NCBI GenBank assembly: GCA_017481185.1
Contig: JAFUPO010000028.1
Location: 1 to 5,653 of the forward strand
From: Clostridia bacterium
GTDB lineage: Bacteria; Bacillota_A; Clostridia; Christensenellales; Aristaeellaceae
Reading direction: 5' to 3'
DNA length: 5,653 nucleotides
This document shows positions 1 to 5,154 of this stretch, one piece after another (position 1 is the stretch's first letter; every line of letters starts with the position of its first letter). A program made the position numbers and the translations under genes. The notes beneath the pieces were generated by a model that was given only the letters and a program-made list of their open reading frames with translations, made no database searches and had not been told where the DNA came from.

Positions 1-99
1 AAAACAGCATTGCGGAAACACCGTATTTCAGTGCGTTTGCTCTCTTTTATATAAACCGACCGGCTATCTTTTGAGTATGCCTAAAGGCACGATGGCGAG
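1..99. other. Lower-GC flank with no recognisable gene
   Basis: This stretch is visibly less GC-rich (about 43% over the first 90 bases by hand count) than the genes to its right. Reading all plus frames gives only short open stretches that run in from the window edge and stop at 52-54 (frame 1), 110-112 (frame 2) and 72-74 (frame 3). None resembles the part of a cysteine synthase that should precede the fragment at 100-288. A small hairpin-like palindrome, TGCCT-AA-AGGCA, lies at 78-89. It may be the end of an inserted or rearranged segment, or an assembly junction. I cannot tell which. Confidence 0.5.
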
Positions 100-288
100 T
101 TGGCAGGTGTGATGAACTTGGAGGCAAACACTGCGTCCAAGGGCGTATTGGTGGGCATCTCCTCCGGCGCAGCCCTGTGGGCAGCCATCCAGCTGGCCCA
201 GCGGCCGGAAAACGAGGGCAAGACCATCGTGGTGCTTCTCCCCGATACCGGCGACCGCTACCTGTCCACCCCGCTGTTTACGGTCTGA
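100..288 (+). pseudogene. cysK: Cysteine synthase (O-acetylserine sulfhydrylase) C-terminal remnant
   Basis: From about base 142 the reading frame encodes [15 protein letters not shown], then a stretch ending in [15 protein letters not shown], which is the typical C-terminal end of pyridoxal-phosphate-dependent O-acetylserine sulfhydrylase (CysK), the enzyme that makes cysteine from O-acetylserine and sulfide. Only about 50 of the usual ~310 residues are present. The PLP lysine, the N-terminal domain and most of the fold are missing. The frame is closed by TAA at 82-84, and residues between that stop and base ~139 do not look like CysK. The TTG at 100 has no convincing ribosome site, so I regard the piece as a truncated, non-functional remnant rather than a small gene. 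The TGA at 286-288 is the natural end. Its neighbour is an Rrf2 regulator; in Bacillus subtilis the Rrf2 protein CymR uses CysK as a co-regulator, so the adjacency is sensible. An assembly break could give the same picture. Confidence 0.8.
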
Positions 289-292
289 ACCG

Positions 293-322
293 TTGAAAAA
301 CCTACCTTGCCCGTGGTATAAT
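293..322 (+). promoter_or_regulatory. Sigma-A-type promoter of the Rrf2 regulator gene
   Basis: TTGAAA at 293-298 and TATAAT at 317-322 are separated by 18 bases, close to the vegetative consensus. Transcription would start near 329-331, just ahead of the ribosome site. A short inverted repeat TACC (303-306) / GGTA (315-318) lies between the two boxes and overlaps the -10 box. Rrf2 regulators often repress themselves from such sites, so it may be an autoregulatory operator, but four-base arms are weak evidence. The promoter starts 5 bases after the cysK stop, so the regulator can be expressed independently of the remnant. Confidence 0.72.
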
Positions 323-342
323 AAAGGCAGGGAGGCGATAGG

Positions 343-747
343 ATGCTGATTTCCACCCGGGGCCGCTATGCCCTGCGAGTTTTAACCGACCTGGCGGAAA
401 ACCAGGGAGCAGGCTATATCCCCATGAAGGATGTGGCCCAGCGCCAGGGCATTTCGCTCAAATACCTGGAGCGCATCCTGCCGGTGCTGGCCAAAAACCA
501 GTACATCGAGGGCGTGCAGGGGAAGGGCGGCGGCTATAAGCTGACCCGAAGCCCCGAGGCTTACCGGGTGGGGGATATTCTCCGCCTCACCGAGGGGGAT
601 TTAGCCCCCGTGGCCTGCCTGGAGCCCGATGCCAAACCCTGCCCCCGGGCCCAAAGCTGCCCTACCCTTCAAATGTGGACGGATTTTCACAAATTGATCA
701 ACGACCACTTTGACGGCATCACCCTGGCAGACCTGATGAAAAAGTAA
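343..747 (+). CDS. Rrf2-family transcriptional regulator with cysteine cluster (IscR/CymR type)
   Basis: A 134-residue protein of normal length for Rrf2 regulators, which are dimeric winged-helix DNA-binding proteins. The start MLISTRGRYALRVL is the family signature. Residues ~27-50 form the helix-turn-helix, with ISLKYLERIL as the recognition region, and GKGGGYKL at 60-67 is the wing. C92, C100 and C106 (C-X7-C-X5-C) sit where IscR and NsrR carry their Fe-S ligands, so the protein probably senses Fe-S status, redox or nitric oxide. B. subtilis CymR, which controls cysteine metabolism, lacks this cluster. The ATG at 343 is chosen because GGGAGG (330-335) lies 7 bases upstream and the family N-terminus begins there. 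It has its own promoter and ends inside a strong terminator repeat. The cysK remnant upstream favours a sulfur/cysteine role, whereas the cysteines favour an IscR-like role. Family assignment is firm; the regulon is unknown. Confidence 0.93.
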   Translation: MLISTRGRYALRVLTDLAENQGAGYIPMKDVAQRQGISLKYLERILPVLAKNQYIEGVQGKGGGYKLTRSPEAYRVGDILRLTEGDLAPVACLEPDAKPCPRAQSCPTLQMWTDFHKLINDHFDGITLADLMKK

Positions 748-785
748 ATGAAATGCCTCCCCGCCTGGGGAGGCATTTCATTTAC
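744..785. terminator. Bidirectional terminator, perfect 19-bp stem
   Basis: Bases 744-762 are exactly complementary to 767-785, with a GCCT loop at 763-766. The GC core is GCCTCCCC/GGGGAGGC (755-762 / 767-774), flanked on each side by an A/T-rich arm that reads TTTCATTT downstream of the core on either strand. It therefore can act as an intrinsic terminator in both directions, between the converging Rrf2 gene and the acyltransferase gene. The TAA stop of each gene lies within the outer stem (745-747 on plus; 782-784 read on minus). Confidence 0.92.
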
Positions 786-1450
786 GGATCAATCCTTTTC
801 GCCAGCACCAGGGCGGCCTCCTCCGCTTCTTCCTTAAAGCGGTTCACCACCACCGGCTCCCGAACCACGATGTTGCGGTTTTGATCGTCAATATACAGGG
901 GCACAAACTTTAATTCCTTGCCCGTGCGCTTTAGATACATTTCTCCCAGAGACAGGAAGCCCGTGTAGATCTTGCACGGCGCCTTATCGTACTCGGCGGC
1001 GTAGTCCACATCCGGCCACACCATCACGCTTTCGCCCTGCTGAAGCCACTTTAGGGCCTCCCGCATGGTTTTGATGGCCTGGCTGTCCCGGTGGACGGGG
1101 ATAGCCTTCATGCTCTTTTCCAGCCACACGGTCACCAGCGCAGTAACCCAGGCCGCCAGGCTGCGCTTTTTAGGCGACTTCCCCTGCCGGGCGGAAAAGG
1201 TGTATTCTCTAAAATGCTTGTAGGCGGTCTGTCGGTTAAAAAAGATGGCCAGGCTCATGGGATGGGCCTCTTGGCCCAGCCACTTTACCAGGGCATAGGT
1301 GCCCCGCATTTTCAAATGCCGGCACACGTACACCACCGGCTCCCCCTGGGGCACCGCATCGCAGGTGTACCGGGGCTGAATCAGTCGGGCCACCCAGCGG
1401 ATGCTGCGCACAAAGGGCCCGTAAACCCTCGGCCCCGCGGTTTTTGCCAT
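782..1450 (-). CDS. Diverged PlsC-like (LPLAT superfamily) acyltransferase
   Basis: A 222-residue protein that matches the general plan of 1-acyl-glycerol-3-phosphate acyltransferases, which transfer acyl chains to lysophospholipids at the membrane face. The landmarks are in the right order. VYVCRH at 40-45 is motif I, but the usual H-X4-D is H45-X4-G50, followed by T51. IPVHRDS at 117-123 resembles motif II, with R121. VWPDVD at 144-149 stands where FPEGTR is expected. VPLYI at 183-187 matches motif IV. From memory, a clostridial subfamily with 'TGKEL.FVPLYI' and an altered motif I looks similar. Because the canonical Asp and EGTR are missing, the substrate and even catalysis are uncertain. 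No confident transmembrane helix is visible apart from a hydrophobic stretch near 98-110. The start at 1450 has GGGGAGGG ending about 6 bases upstream. It is monocistronic, from a promoter facing the large operon, and ends in the shared terminator. Confidence 0.72.
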   Translation of the reverse strand: MAKTAGPRVYGPFVRSIRWVARLIQPRYTCDAVPQGEPVVYVCRHLKMRGTYALVKWLGQEAHPMSLAIFFNRQTAYKHFREYTFSARQGKSPKKRSLAAWVTALVTVWLEKSMKAIPVHRDSQAIKTMREALKWLQQGESVMVWPDVDYAAEYDKAPCKIYTGFLSLGEMYLKRTGKELKFVPLYIDDQNRNIVVREPVVVNRFKEEAEEAALVLAKRIDP

Positions 1451-1479
1451 GCTGCTCCCTCCCCTTCCATGATACCACC

Positions 1480-1508
1480 ATTATGCACCCAAACAATAAA
1501 AGAATCAA
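1480..1508 (-). promoter_or_regulatory. Promoter of the acyltransferase gene
   Basis: Read on the minus strand, TTGATT (bases 1508-1503) and CATAAT (1485-1480) are 17 bases apart, the ideal spacing. The start of transcription would be near 1473, about 22 bases ahead of the ATG at 1450, leaving room for the GGAGGG ribosome site. Immediately upstream on this strand is a purine-only run (1537-1510) containing A-tracts, which might act as an UP element. Confidence 0.7.
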
Positions 1509-1509
1509 G

Positions 1510-1537
1510 TTTCTCTTTTCCTTTTCTCCTTCTTCTT
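1510..1537 (+). other. 28-nt uninterrupted pyrimidine tract between divergent promoters
   Basis: Every base from 1510 to 1537 on the plus strand is C or T. The run ends against the -10 box of the plus-strand operon promoter, occupying its -35 and spacer region, and it lies directly upstream of the -35 box of the minus-strand promoter. It could be a regulator site, or simply an easily melted or bent promoter segment. No function can be assigned from sequence. Confidence 0.6.
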
Positions 1538-1538
1538 A

Positions 1539-1552
1539 TATAATAAAGGCAG
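1539..1552 (+). promoter_or_regulatory. -10 region of the secreted protein/CHR operon promoter
   Basis: TATAAT at 1539-1544 is a perfect -10 hexamer, followed by AAAGGCAG. Transcription would begin near 1551 and the ribosome site AAGGAG is at 1561-1566. No good -35 box is found at the right distance (TTTTCC at 1516-1521, 17 bases away, is poor), which suggests an activator-dependent promoter or another factor. The 14 bases 1539-1552 are identical to 317-330 at the Rrf2 gene promoter. Confidence 0.62.
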
Positions 1553-1573
1553 CTTTCTCAAAGGAGAACGTTT

Positions 1574-4018
1574 ATGAAAAGGTTATTGGCCGCCCTGCTG
1601 GTACTGATGCTGCTCTTCTCCTCCGCCCTGGCTGAGCGCTACGGGCAGGATACCACCCCCATCACCATCGACGGGGTTCGGGCAGCCTTTTTTGACGCCC
1701 AGGGCAATTATATCCCCGCCCTCAATATAAACGGCCTTACCTACGTGCCTGTGGAGGCTTTCAGCCAGGCCGCCGGGCTGGATGTGACCCTGACCGGCAA
1801 AATCATCACCTTGAACGGCGTACCCCTGGGCCTCTTTGACGAACAGGGCAATTATCTGCCCCCTGTGGAGGAAGCAGGCATATTGTACGTGCCGCTGGTT
1901 CCCTTTGCCGCCGCTGCGGGCCTGGCTATCCAGGCGGATGAAACCGGCTATGCCATCACCCGGATGGGTGGGGGCGTCGCCGTGCCCGCAGCCCAGCAGC
2001 CGGAAACGGTGAAGGTGCCCCTGTCCGAACACAACTTTACCCAGTATTTCAGCGTGAAGTTTGATACCGAAAACTTTACCAACTATCAACAGAATCTTAG
2101 GGTCGGCACCAGCCTCGTTCCCCAGCAGAACTGGCAGGTGGACTATGTGCTCAACGTCACCGCCCTGACCCGCCACCCCTATGAAAACGTGAAGTTCACC
2201 GCCTTCAACTACGCCGCCGATTACATGAAGGATACCAACATTGGCGGCCCCTATTTTTCTGACCTGACCATGCCCCAGGGGGGCCTTTTGACCAAGCGGG
2301 AAACCGAAAACGGCAGCTATCTGGGCTACAACTATCTGAGCAGCAGCAATCCCCGCATCCTGTCCACCGCCCCTGGGGATTACGGCGTGCGCTATGTTTC
2401 CGGCTATATGCTCCTGCCCTATGAGGAGGGGATGCAGGCCCTCAGCGCCCTGTACAAAAAAGCCCAAACCTACATGACCCAGGAAAAGTATGACGAGGCT
2501 GCCAGCCTCTTCAAATCCCTGGGGGATTATGAGGAGGCGGCCCAGAAGGCCAAAGAGGCCGAAAGCGCCAAACAGGCGCAGGGAGAGGCCCGCAAGCAGG
2601 CTGCTTACGAAAAGGCTCTGGCTGATCTGCAAAACGGCGACTACGAGGCCGCCGAATCCGGCTTCGGCAACTTGGGCAGCTATAAGGACAGCCGTGTGAA
2701 GCTGAACGAAGTGCGCGAATTAAAAGAAGAAAAGCGTCTGGCCGAAGAGGAGGCCCAGCGCCTGGCCGCCTACGAAGCTGCCATCCAGTTGGAAAAGGAC
2801 GGCGATTACATCGCCGCCGCCGAGGCCTTTGCCGCCCTGGGGGATTACAAGGATTCCCCTCAGCGGGTGGAAGCCCTCGCCGTGCAAAAGGTCCTGCAGG
2901 AAGCCCAGGCCCTCATGGCTCAGGATCAGTACGACAAATACGTCGCCGCTGGAAAGCTGCTACAGGCCCTGTCCGACAGCGAGCAGGCCCAGGCCCTTTT
3001 GCGCACCTGCAACGTGCGCACCGCCCGCCCCCAGCAAGGCTATAACCCCCAGGACGTTACCCCTCAGGGCACCTATTTTGCTATTTCCAGTCTCAATCCC
3101 AGCTGCCTGATGGATGTTAAGGGCAATCTCCTCACCGAGGAGGGCCTTTTCCAAACGGTGGGCGACTGGCAGGATGGCCTCTGCCGCGTCATGAACAGCG
3201 CCAATCTGTGGGGCTATATGAACCCCATGGGCGAAATGGTTATCCCCTTTCAGTACACCGAGGCCCAGCACTTCCACCAGGGCAAGGCACTGGTGAAGAA
3301 AAACAATAGCGCCTACGTGATCGACACCACCGGTCAGGTGGTGGCCGAACTGCCCGCTAAAAAGAACCGCACCTATCTGTCCTACATGGGCGAGGATCTG
3401 GTGGCCTTCAACGACAACGGCAAGCGGGGCATCATTAACCTCAAGGGCAAGGTGGTTTTAAAGGGCAAGTACACCAATACCCTTGGGAATTTTGAGTATG
3501 GTTTGGCCGTGGCCAGCAACAAAAAGAACTATAAAACCTCCTACGCCATCATCAACCCCAAGGGCAAAGAAGTGGTAAAGCTGGGCAAATTGAACCAGCC
3601 GACGGTGCTTGCCGAAAATATGCTGGTCAACCAGCTGGGCACCCAGCGGGCGGCCATCGTTGATTTGAAGGGCAAAACCCTGCTGACGCCCTCCGGCAAT
3701 GTCCATTCCATCAGCCGGACGGGAGATGTGATCGTTACCTGGACCAACTCCGACGTGTGGAGCGTTTATGATTTGAATCTAAACCTGCTCGTTTCCGCCC
3801 AGTGCGACTGGCTCAAGGTGGGTGATCAGAGCCAGGTTTTCGCAGTGAAGAAGGACGGGGTCTGCCAGCTGTACCGCTTCTCAGACCCCTCCACCCCCCT
3901 GTTGGAAAAGGGCGCTTATGAAATCTTCCTCTCCCCTGACTCCCCCTACGTGGTTGTGCAGCGTCAGGAAGGCGGCGGCTTCTTCATTTACGACAGCGAC
4001 GGCAGGCTGATCCACTAA
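1574..4018 (+). CDS. Secreted stalk-domain / TPR-like / WG-repeat protein
   Basis: An 814-residue exported protein. Residues 1-20 are a signal peptide (KR, hydrophobic core, cleavage after SALA; no lipobox cysteine). Residues ~29-128 hold two copies, 48 residues apart, of the motif FD-x-QGNY-P...YVP...F..AAGL, typical of the copper amine oxidase N-terminal 'stalk' domain (PF07833-like) found in many clostridial surface proteins. Residues ~145-285 are an unrecognised region rich in aromatic residues and Asn. Residues ~294-437 contain three TPR-like units with the signature LG(D/S)Y(K/E)(D/E), plus a degenerate fourth to ~477; charged linkers at 331-343 and 380-398 may form coiled coil. Residues ~500-700 look like WG repeats, with LWGYMNPMGEMVIP at 545-558 the clearest unit. 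The tail lacks LPXTG or a membrane anchor. AAGGAG at 1561-1566 fixes the start. It is first in an operon with two CHR transporter genes. Likely a ligand- or partner-binding scaffold outside the membrane; the ligand is unknown. Confidence 0.88.
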   Translation: MKRLLAALLVLMLLFSSALAERYGQDTTPITIDGVRAAFFDAQGNYIPALNINGLTYVPVEAFSQAAGLDVTLTGKIITLNGVPLGLFDEQGNYLPPVEEAGILYVPLVPFAAAAGLAIQADETGYAITRMGGGVAVPAAQQPETVKVPLSEHNFTQYFSVKFDTENFTNYQQNLRVGTSLVPQQNWQVDYVLNVTALTRHPYENVKFTAFNYAADYMKDTNIGGPYFSDLTMPQGGLLTKRETENGSYLGYNYLSSSNPRILSTAPGDYGVRYVSGYMLLPYEEGMQALSALYKKAQTYMTQEKYDEAASLFKSLGDYEEAAQKAKEAESAKQAQGEARKQAAYEKALADLQNGDYEAAESGFGNLGSYKDSRVKLNEVRELKEEKRLAEEEAQRLAAYEAAIQLEKDGDYIAAAEAFAALGDYKDSPQRVEALAVQKVLQEAQALMAQDQYDKYVAAGKLLQALSDSEQAQALLRTCNVRTARPQQGYNPQDVTPQGTYFAISSLNPSCLMDVKGNLLTEEGLFQTVGDWQDGLCRVMNSANLWGYMNPMGEMVIPFQYTEAQHFHQGKALVKKNNSAYVIDTTGQVVAELPAKKNRTYLSYMGEDLVAFNDNGKRGIINLKGKVVLKGKYTNTLGNFEYGLAVASNKKNYKTSYAIINPKGKEVVKLGKLNQPTVLAENMLVNQLGTQRAAIVDLKGKTLLTPSGNVHSISRTGDVIVTWTNSDVWSVYDLNLNLLVSAQCDWLKVGDQSQVFAVKKDGVCQLYRFSDPSTPLLEKGAYEIFLSPDSPYVVVQRQEGGGFFIYDSDGRLIH
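1676..1924 (+). repeat. Tandem duplication within the stalk domain
   Basis: Residues 35-69 and 83-117 of the large secreted protein are related copies. The DNA keeps the register: TTTGAC at 1691-1696 recurs at 1835-1840, 144 bases (48 codons) later, and both are followed by a stretch containing CAGGGCAATTAT. The retained nucleotide identity suggests an internal duplication or strong constraint on this motif. Confidence 0.7.
2453..2884 (+). repeat. Three TPR-like repeats with the LGDYKDS signature
   Basis: Units begin near 2453, 2606 and 2771 (residues 294, 345 and 400), with a period of 51-55 residues. Each has a first helix starting YxxA, then (K/G)DY.AA or KYDEAA, a second helix, and the turn LGDYEEA, LGSYKDS or LGDYKDS. 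The spacing is longer than a standard 34-residue TPR because charged linkers separate the units. The same signature recurs in the last gene of the window at 5541-5560. Confidence 0.75.
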
Positions 4019-4027
4019 GGAGGCTCT
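4017..4027 (+). promoter_or_regulatory. Ribosome site overlapping the upstream stop codon
   Basis: AAGGAGG at 4017-4023 uses the last two bases of the TAA stop of the large secreted gene and sits 4 bases before the ATG at 4028. Ribosomes finishing the first gene would expose or occupy this site, so translation of the first CHR gene is probably coupled to it. Confidence 0.75.
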
Positions 4028-4588
4028 ATGAAGCTTTACTTTGATCTGCTCTTTACCTTTGCCAAAATCGGCCTGTTTACCTTCGGGGGCGGCTACGCCA
4101 TGCTGGCTCTCATTGAAAACGCCGTGGTAACGGAGAAAAAGTGGCTCACCCACGAGGAAATGATGAACGTCATCGTGGTGGCGGAGTCCACCCCCGGGCC
4201 CATCGCCATCAACTGCGCCACCTACACCGGCTTCAAGCAAAAGGGGCTTATGGGCGCCCTCTTTGCCACGGTGGGCATGGTGCTGCCCGCCTTTGTGATC
4301 CTCTTTGCCATCTCTCAGTTTTTTGACAATTTTCTGGAGATCAAAGCCGTTGCCAGCGCCTTTTTAGGCATCAAGTGCGCCGTGGGCCTTTTGATTCTTC
4401 AAGCAGGGCTGACCATGACCCGGAAAATGAAAAAGAAAACGCCCCTGACCCTGGGCATCGTCATTCTTTCCGCCGGGGCGCTGCTCCTGGCTGAAATCTT
4501 CAGCGTGAACCTTTCCACCATTCTGGTGATGCTTGCGGGGGGCCTCGTTAGCCTTAGCCTTGCCCTCCTGGGAAAGGAGGCTGCCTGA
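4028..4588 (+). CDS. Chromate transporter family protein, first short CHR subunit
   Basis: A 186-residue very hydrophobic protein of the chromate ion transporter family (CHR, PF02417), matching a single half of the two-domain ChrA. FTFGGGYAM at 17-25 and AESTPGPIAIN at 52-62 are the family signatures; several membrane helices follow (roughly 70-98, 105-128, 140-160, 162-182), with a basic loop RKMKKK at 132-137. Short CHR proteins are usually encoded in adjacent pairs whose products work together with opposite membrane orientation (as described for B. subtilis YwrB/YwrA). Known ChrA proteins export chromate; for clostridial pairs the natural substrate is not established and could be another oxyanion. 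It follows the secreted protein gene by 9 bases and overlaps the next gene by one base (TGATG). The start is fixed by the GGAGG at 4019-4023. Confidence 0.92.
   Translation: MKLYFDLLFTFAKIGLFTFGGGYAMLALIENAVVTEKKWLTHEEMMNVIVVAESTPGPIAINCATYTGFKQKGLMGALFATVGMVLPAFVILFAISQFFDNFLEIKAVASAFLGIKCAVGLLILQAGLTMTRKMKKKTPLTLGIVILSAGALLLAEIFSVNLSTILVMLAGGLVSLSLALLGKEAA
4573..4580 (+). promoter_or_regulatory. Ribosome site for the second CHR gene, inside the first
   Basis: AAAGGAGG lies within the final codons of the first CHR gene, 7 bases before the ATG at 4588. Together with the TGATG stop/start overlap it sets the start of the second CHR gene and points to coupled, equimolar synthesis of the two halves. 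Confidence 0.8.
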
Positions 4589-5139
4589 TGCTTTGGGAGC
4601 TGTTTCTAAGCTTCCTCAAGGTGGGCTGCTTCGCCTTCGGCGGGGCCTACGGGGCCATCCCCCTGGTACGGGAGGTGACCCTTTCCCAGGGCTGGCTCAC
4701 AGAGGAAGCCTTTACCTACATGATCGCCGTATCTGAATCCACCCCCGGCTCCATCATGATCAGCATGGCCGCCTACGTGGGGGGCGACCAGGCAGGGCTG
4801 TTGGGAGCCCTGGCCGCCAGCGCGGGCGTGGTGCTGCCCTCCTTTGTGGTGATCATTCTGGTCATGGGCCTGTTCAACAGCCTGCTTAAGCACCGGTATT
4901 TCCGGGCCCTTCTGGGCGGCATGACCCCGGCCATTATCGGCATCGTGTGGGCCACGGGCCTGACCATGACCCTTTCTTCTGTTCTGCCCCAGCAGGCGCT
5001 GGATGCAAGGGCCCTGCTCATCACCCTCATCCTGGGGGCATTGATGCTTTTGTGGAAGCCCCTCTTCAAAAAGAAGCTGCCGCCCATCGGGCTTATCTGC
5101 TTTGCCGCTCTTTTAGGCATGGCTGTGTACGGCATATAA
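4588..5139 (+). CDS. Chromate transporter family protein, second short CHR subunit
   Basis: A 183-residue membrane protein, clearly a paralogue of its upstream partner: FAFGGAYGAIPLV at 15-27 aligns with the FGGGYAM region, WLTEEAFTYMIAVSESTPG at 36-54 with the same segment, then GLLGALAASAGVVLPSF at 70-86. Membrane segments fall roughly at 70-97, 108-130, 141-156 and 165-182, with basic KKK at 161-163. It should form the other half of a two-subunit CHR transporter. It differs from its partner at two signature points: FGGA instead of FGGG, and ESTPGS (50-55) instead of ESTPGP, the usual family form. The start codon overlaps the TGA of the previous gene by one base. The next gene follows after 15 bases, so it is inside the operon. 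Confidence 0.92.
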   Translation: MLWELFLSFLKVGCFAFGGAYGAIPLVREVTLSQGWLTEEAFTYMIAVSESTPGSIMISMAAYVGGDQAGLLGALAASAGVVLPSFVVIILVMGLFNSLLKHRYFRALLGGMTPAIIGIVWATGLTMTLSSVLPQQALDARALLITLILGALMLLWKPLFKKKLPPIGLICFAALLGMAVYGI

Positions 5140-5141
5140 AC

Positions 5142-5148
5142 GGAGGTG
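5142..5148 (+). promoter_or_regulatory. Ribosome site of the second secreted protein gene
   Basis: GGAGGTG is a full match to the anti-Shine-Dalgarno core. GGAGG ends 8 bases before the ATG at 5155, which lies in front of a signal peptide. It fixes the start of a gene that has no stop within the window. Confidence 0.8.
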
Positions 5149-5154
5149 TAACTC

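Noticed and set aside
26..55. Possible promoter TTTCAG, 18 bases, TATAAA
   Set aside because: The -35 box is poor, the region is AT-rich by chance, and there is no intact gene directly downstream.
303..330. Possible riboswitch or T-box leader before the Rrf2 gene
   Set aside because: The leader from the predicted start to the ATG is only about a dozen bases, too short for any known riboswitch.
1091..1543. Plus-strand open frame opposite the acyltransferase
   Set aside because: It has no domain signature, and it crosses the divergent promoter region. The minus-strand gene has a family match, ribosome site and promoter.
1451..1573. Small RNA or tRNA in the divergent gap
   Set aside because: No cloverleaf, T-loop consensus or stable stem-loop with a T-tract is present; the region is accounted for by two promoters and ribosome sites.
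1583..2632. Long minus-strand open frame (349 codons) opposite the large secreted gene
   Set aside because: It is Gly/His/Gln-rich without recognisable domains, has no supported ribosome site, and mirrors a plus-strand frame with a signal peptide and clear repeats. It is a by-product of GC-rich codon use.
4028..5139. Single ChrA gene broken by a frameshift
   Set aside because: Each half has its own strong ribosome site, ATG and complete CHR signature, and split pairs are a known form of the family.
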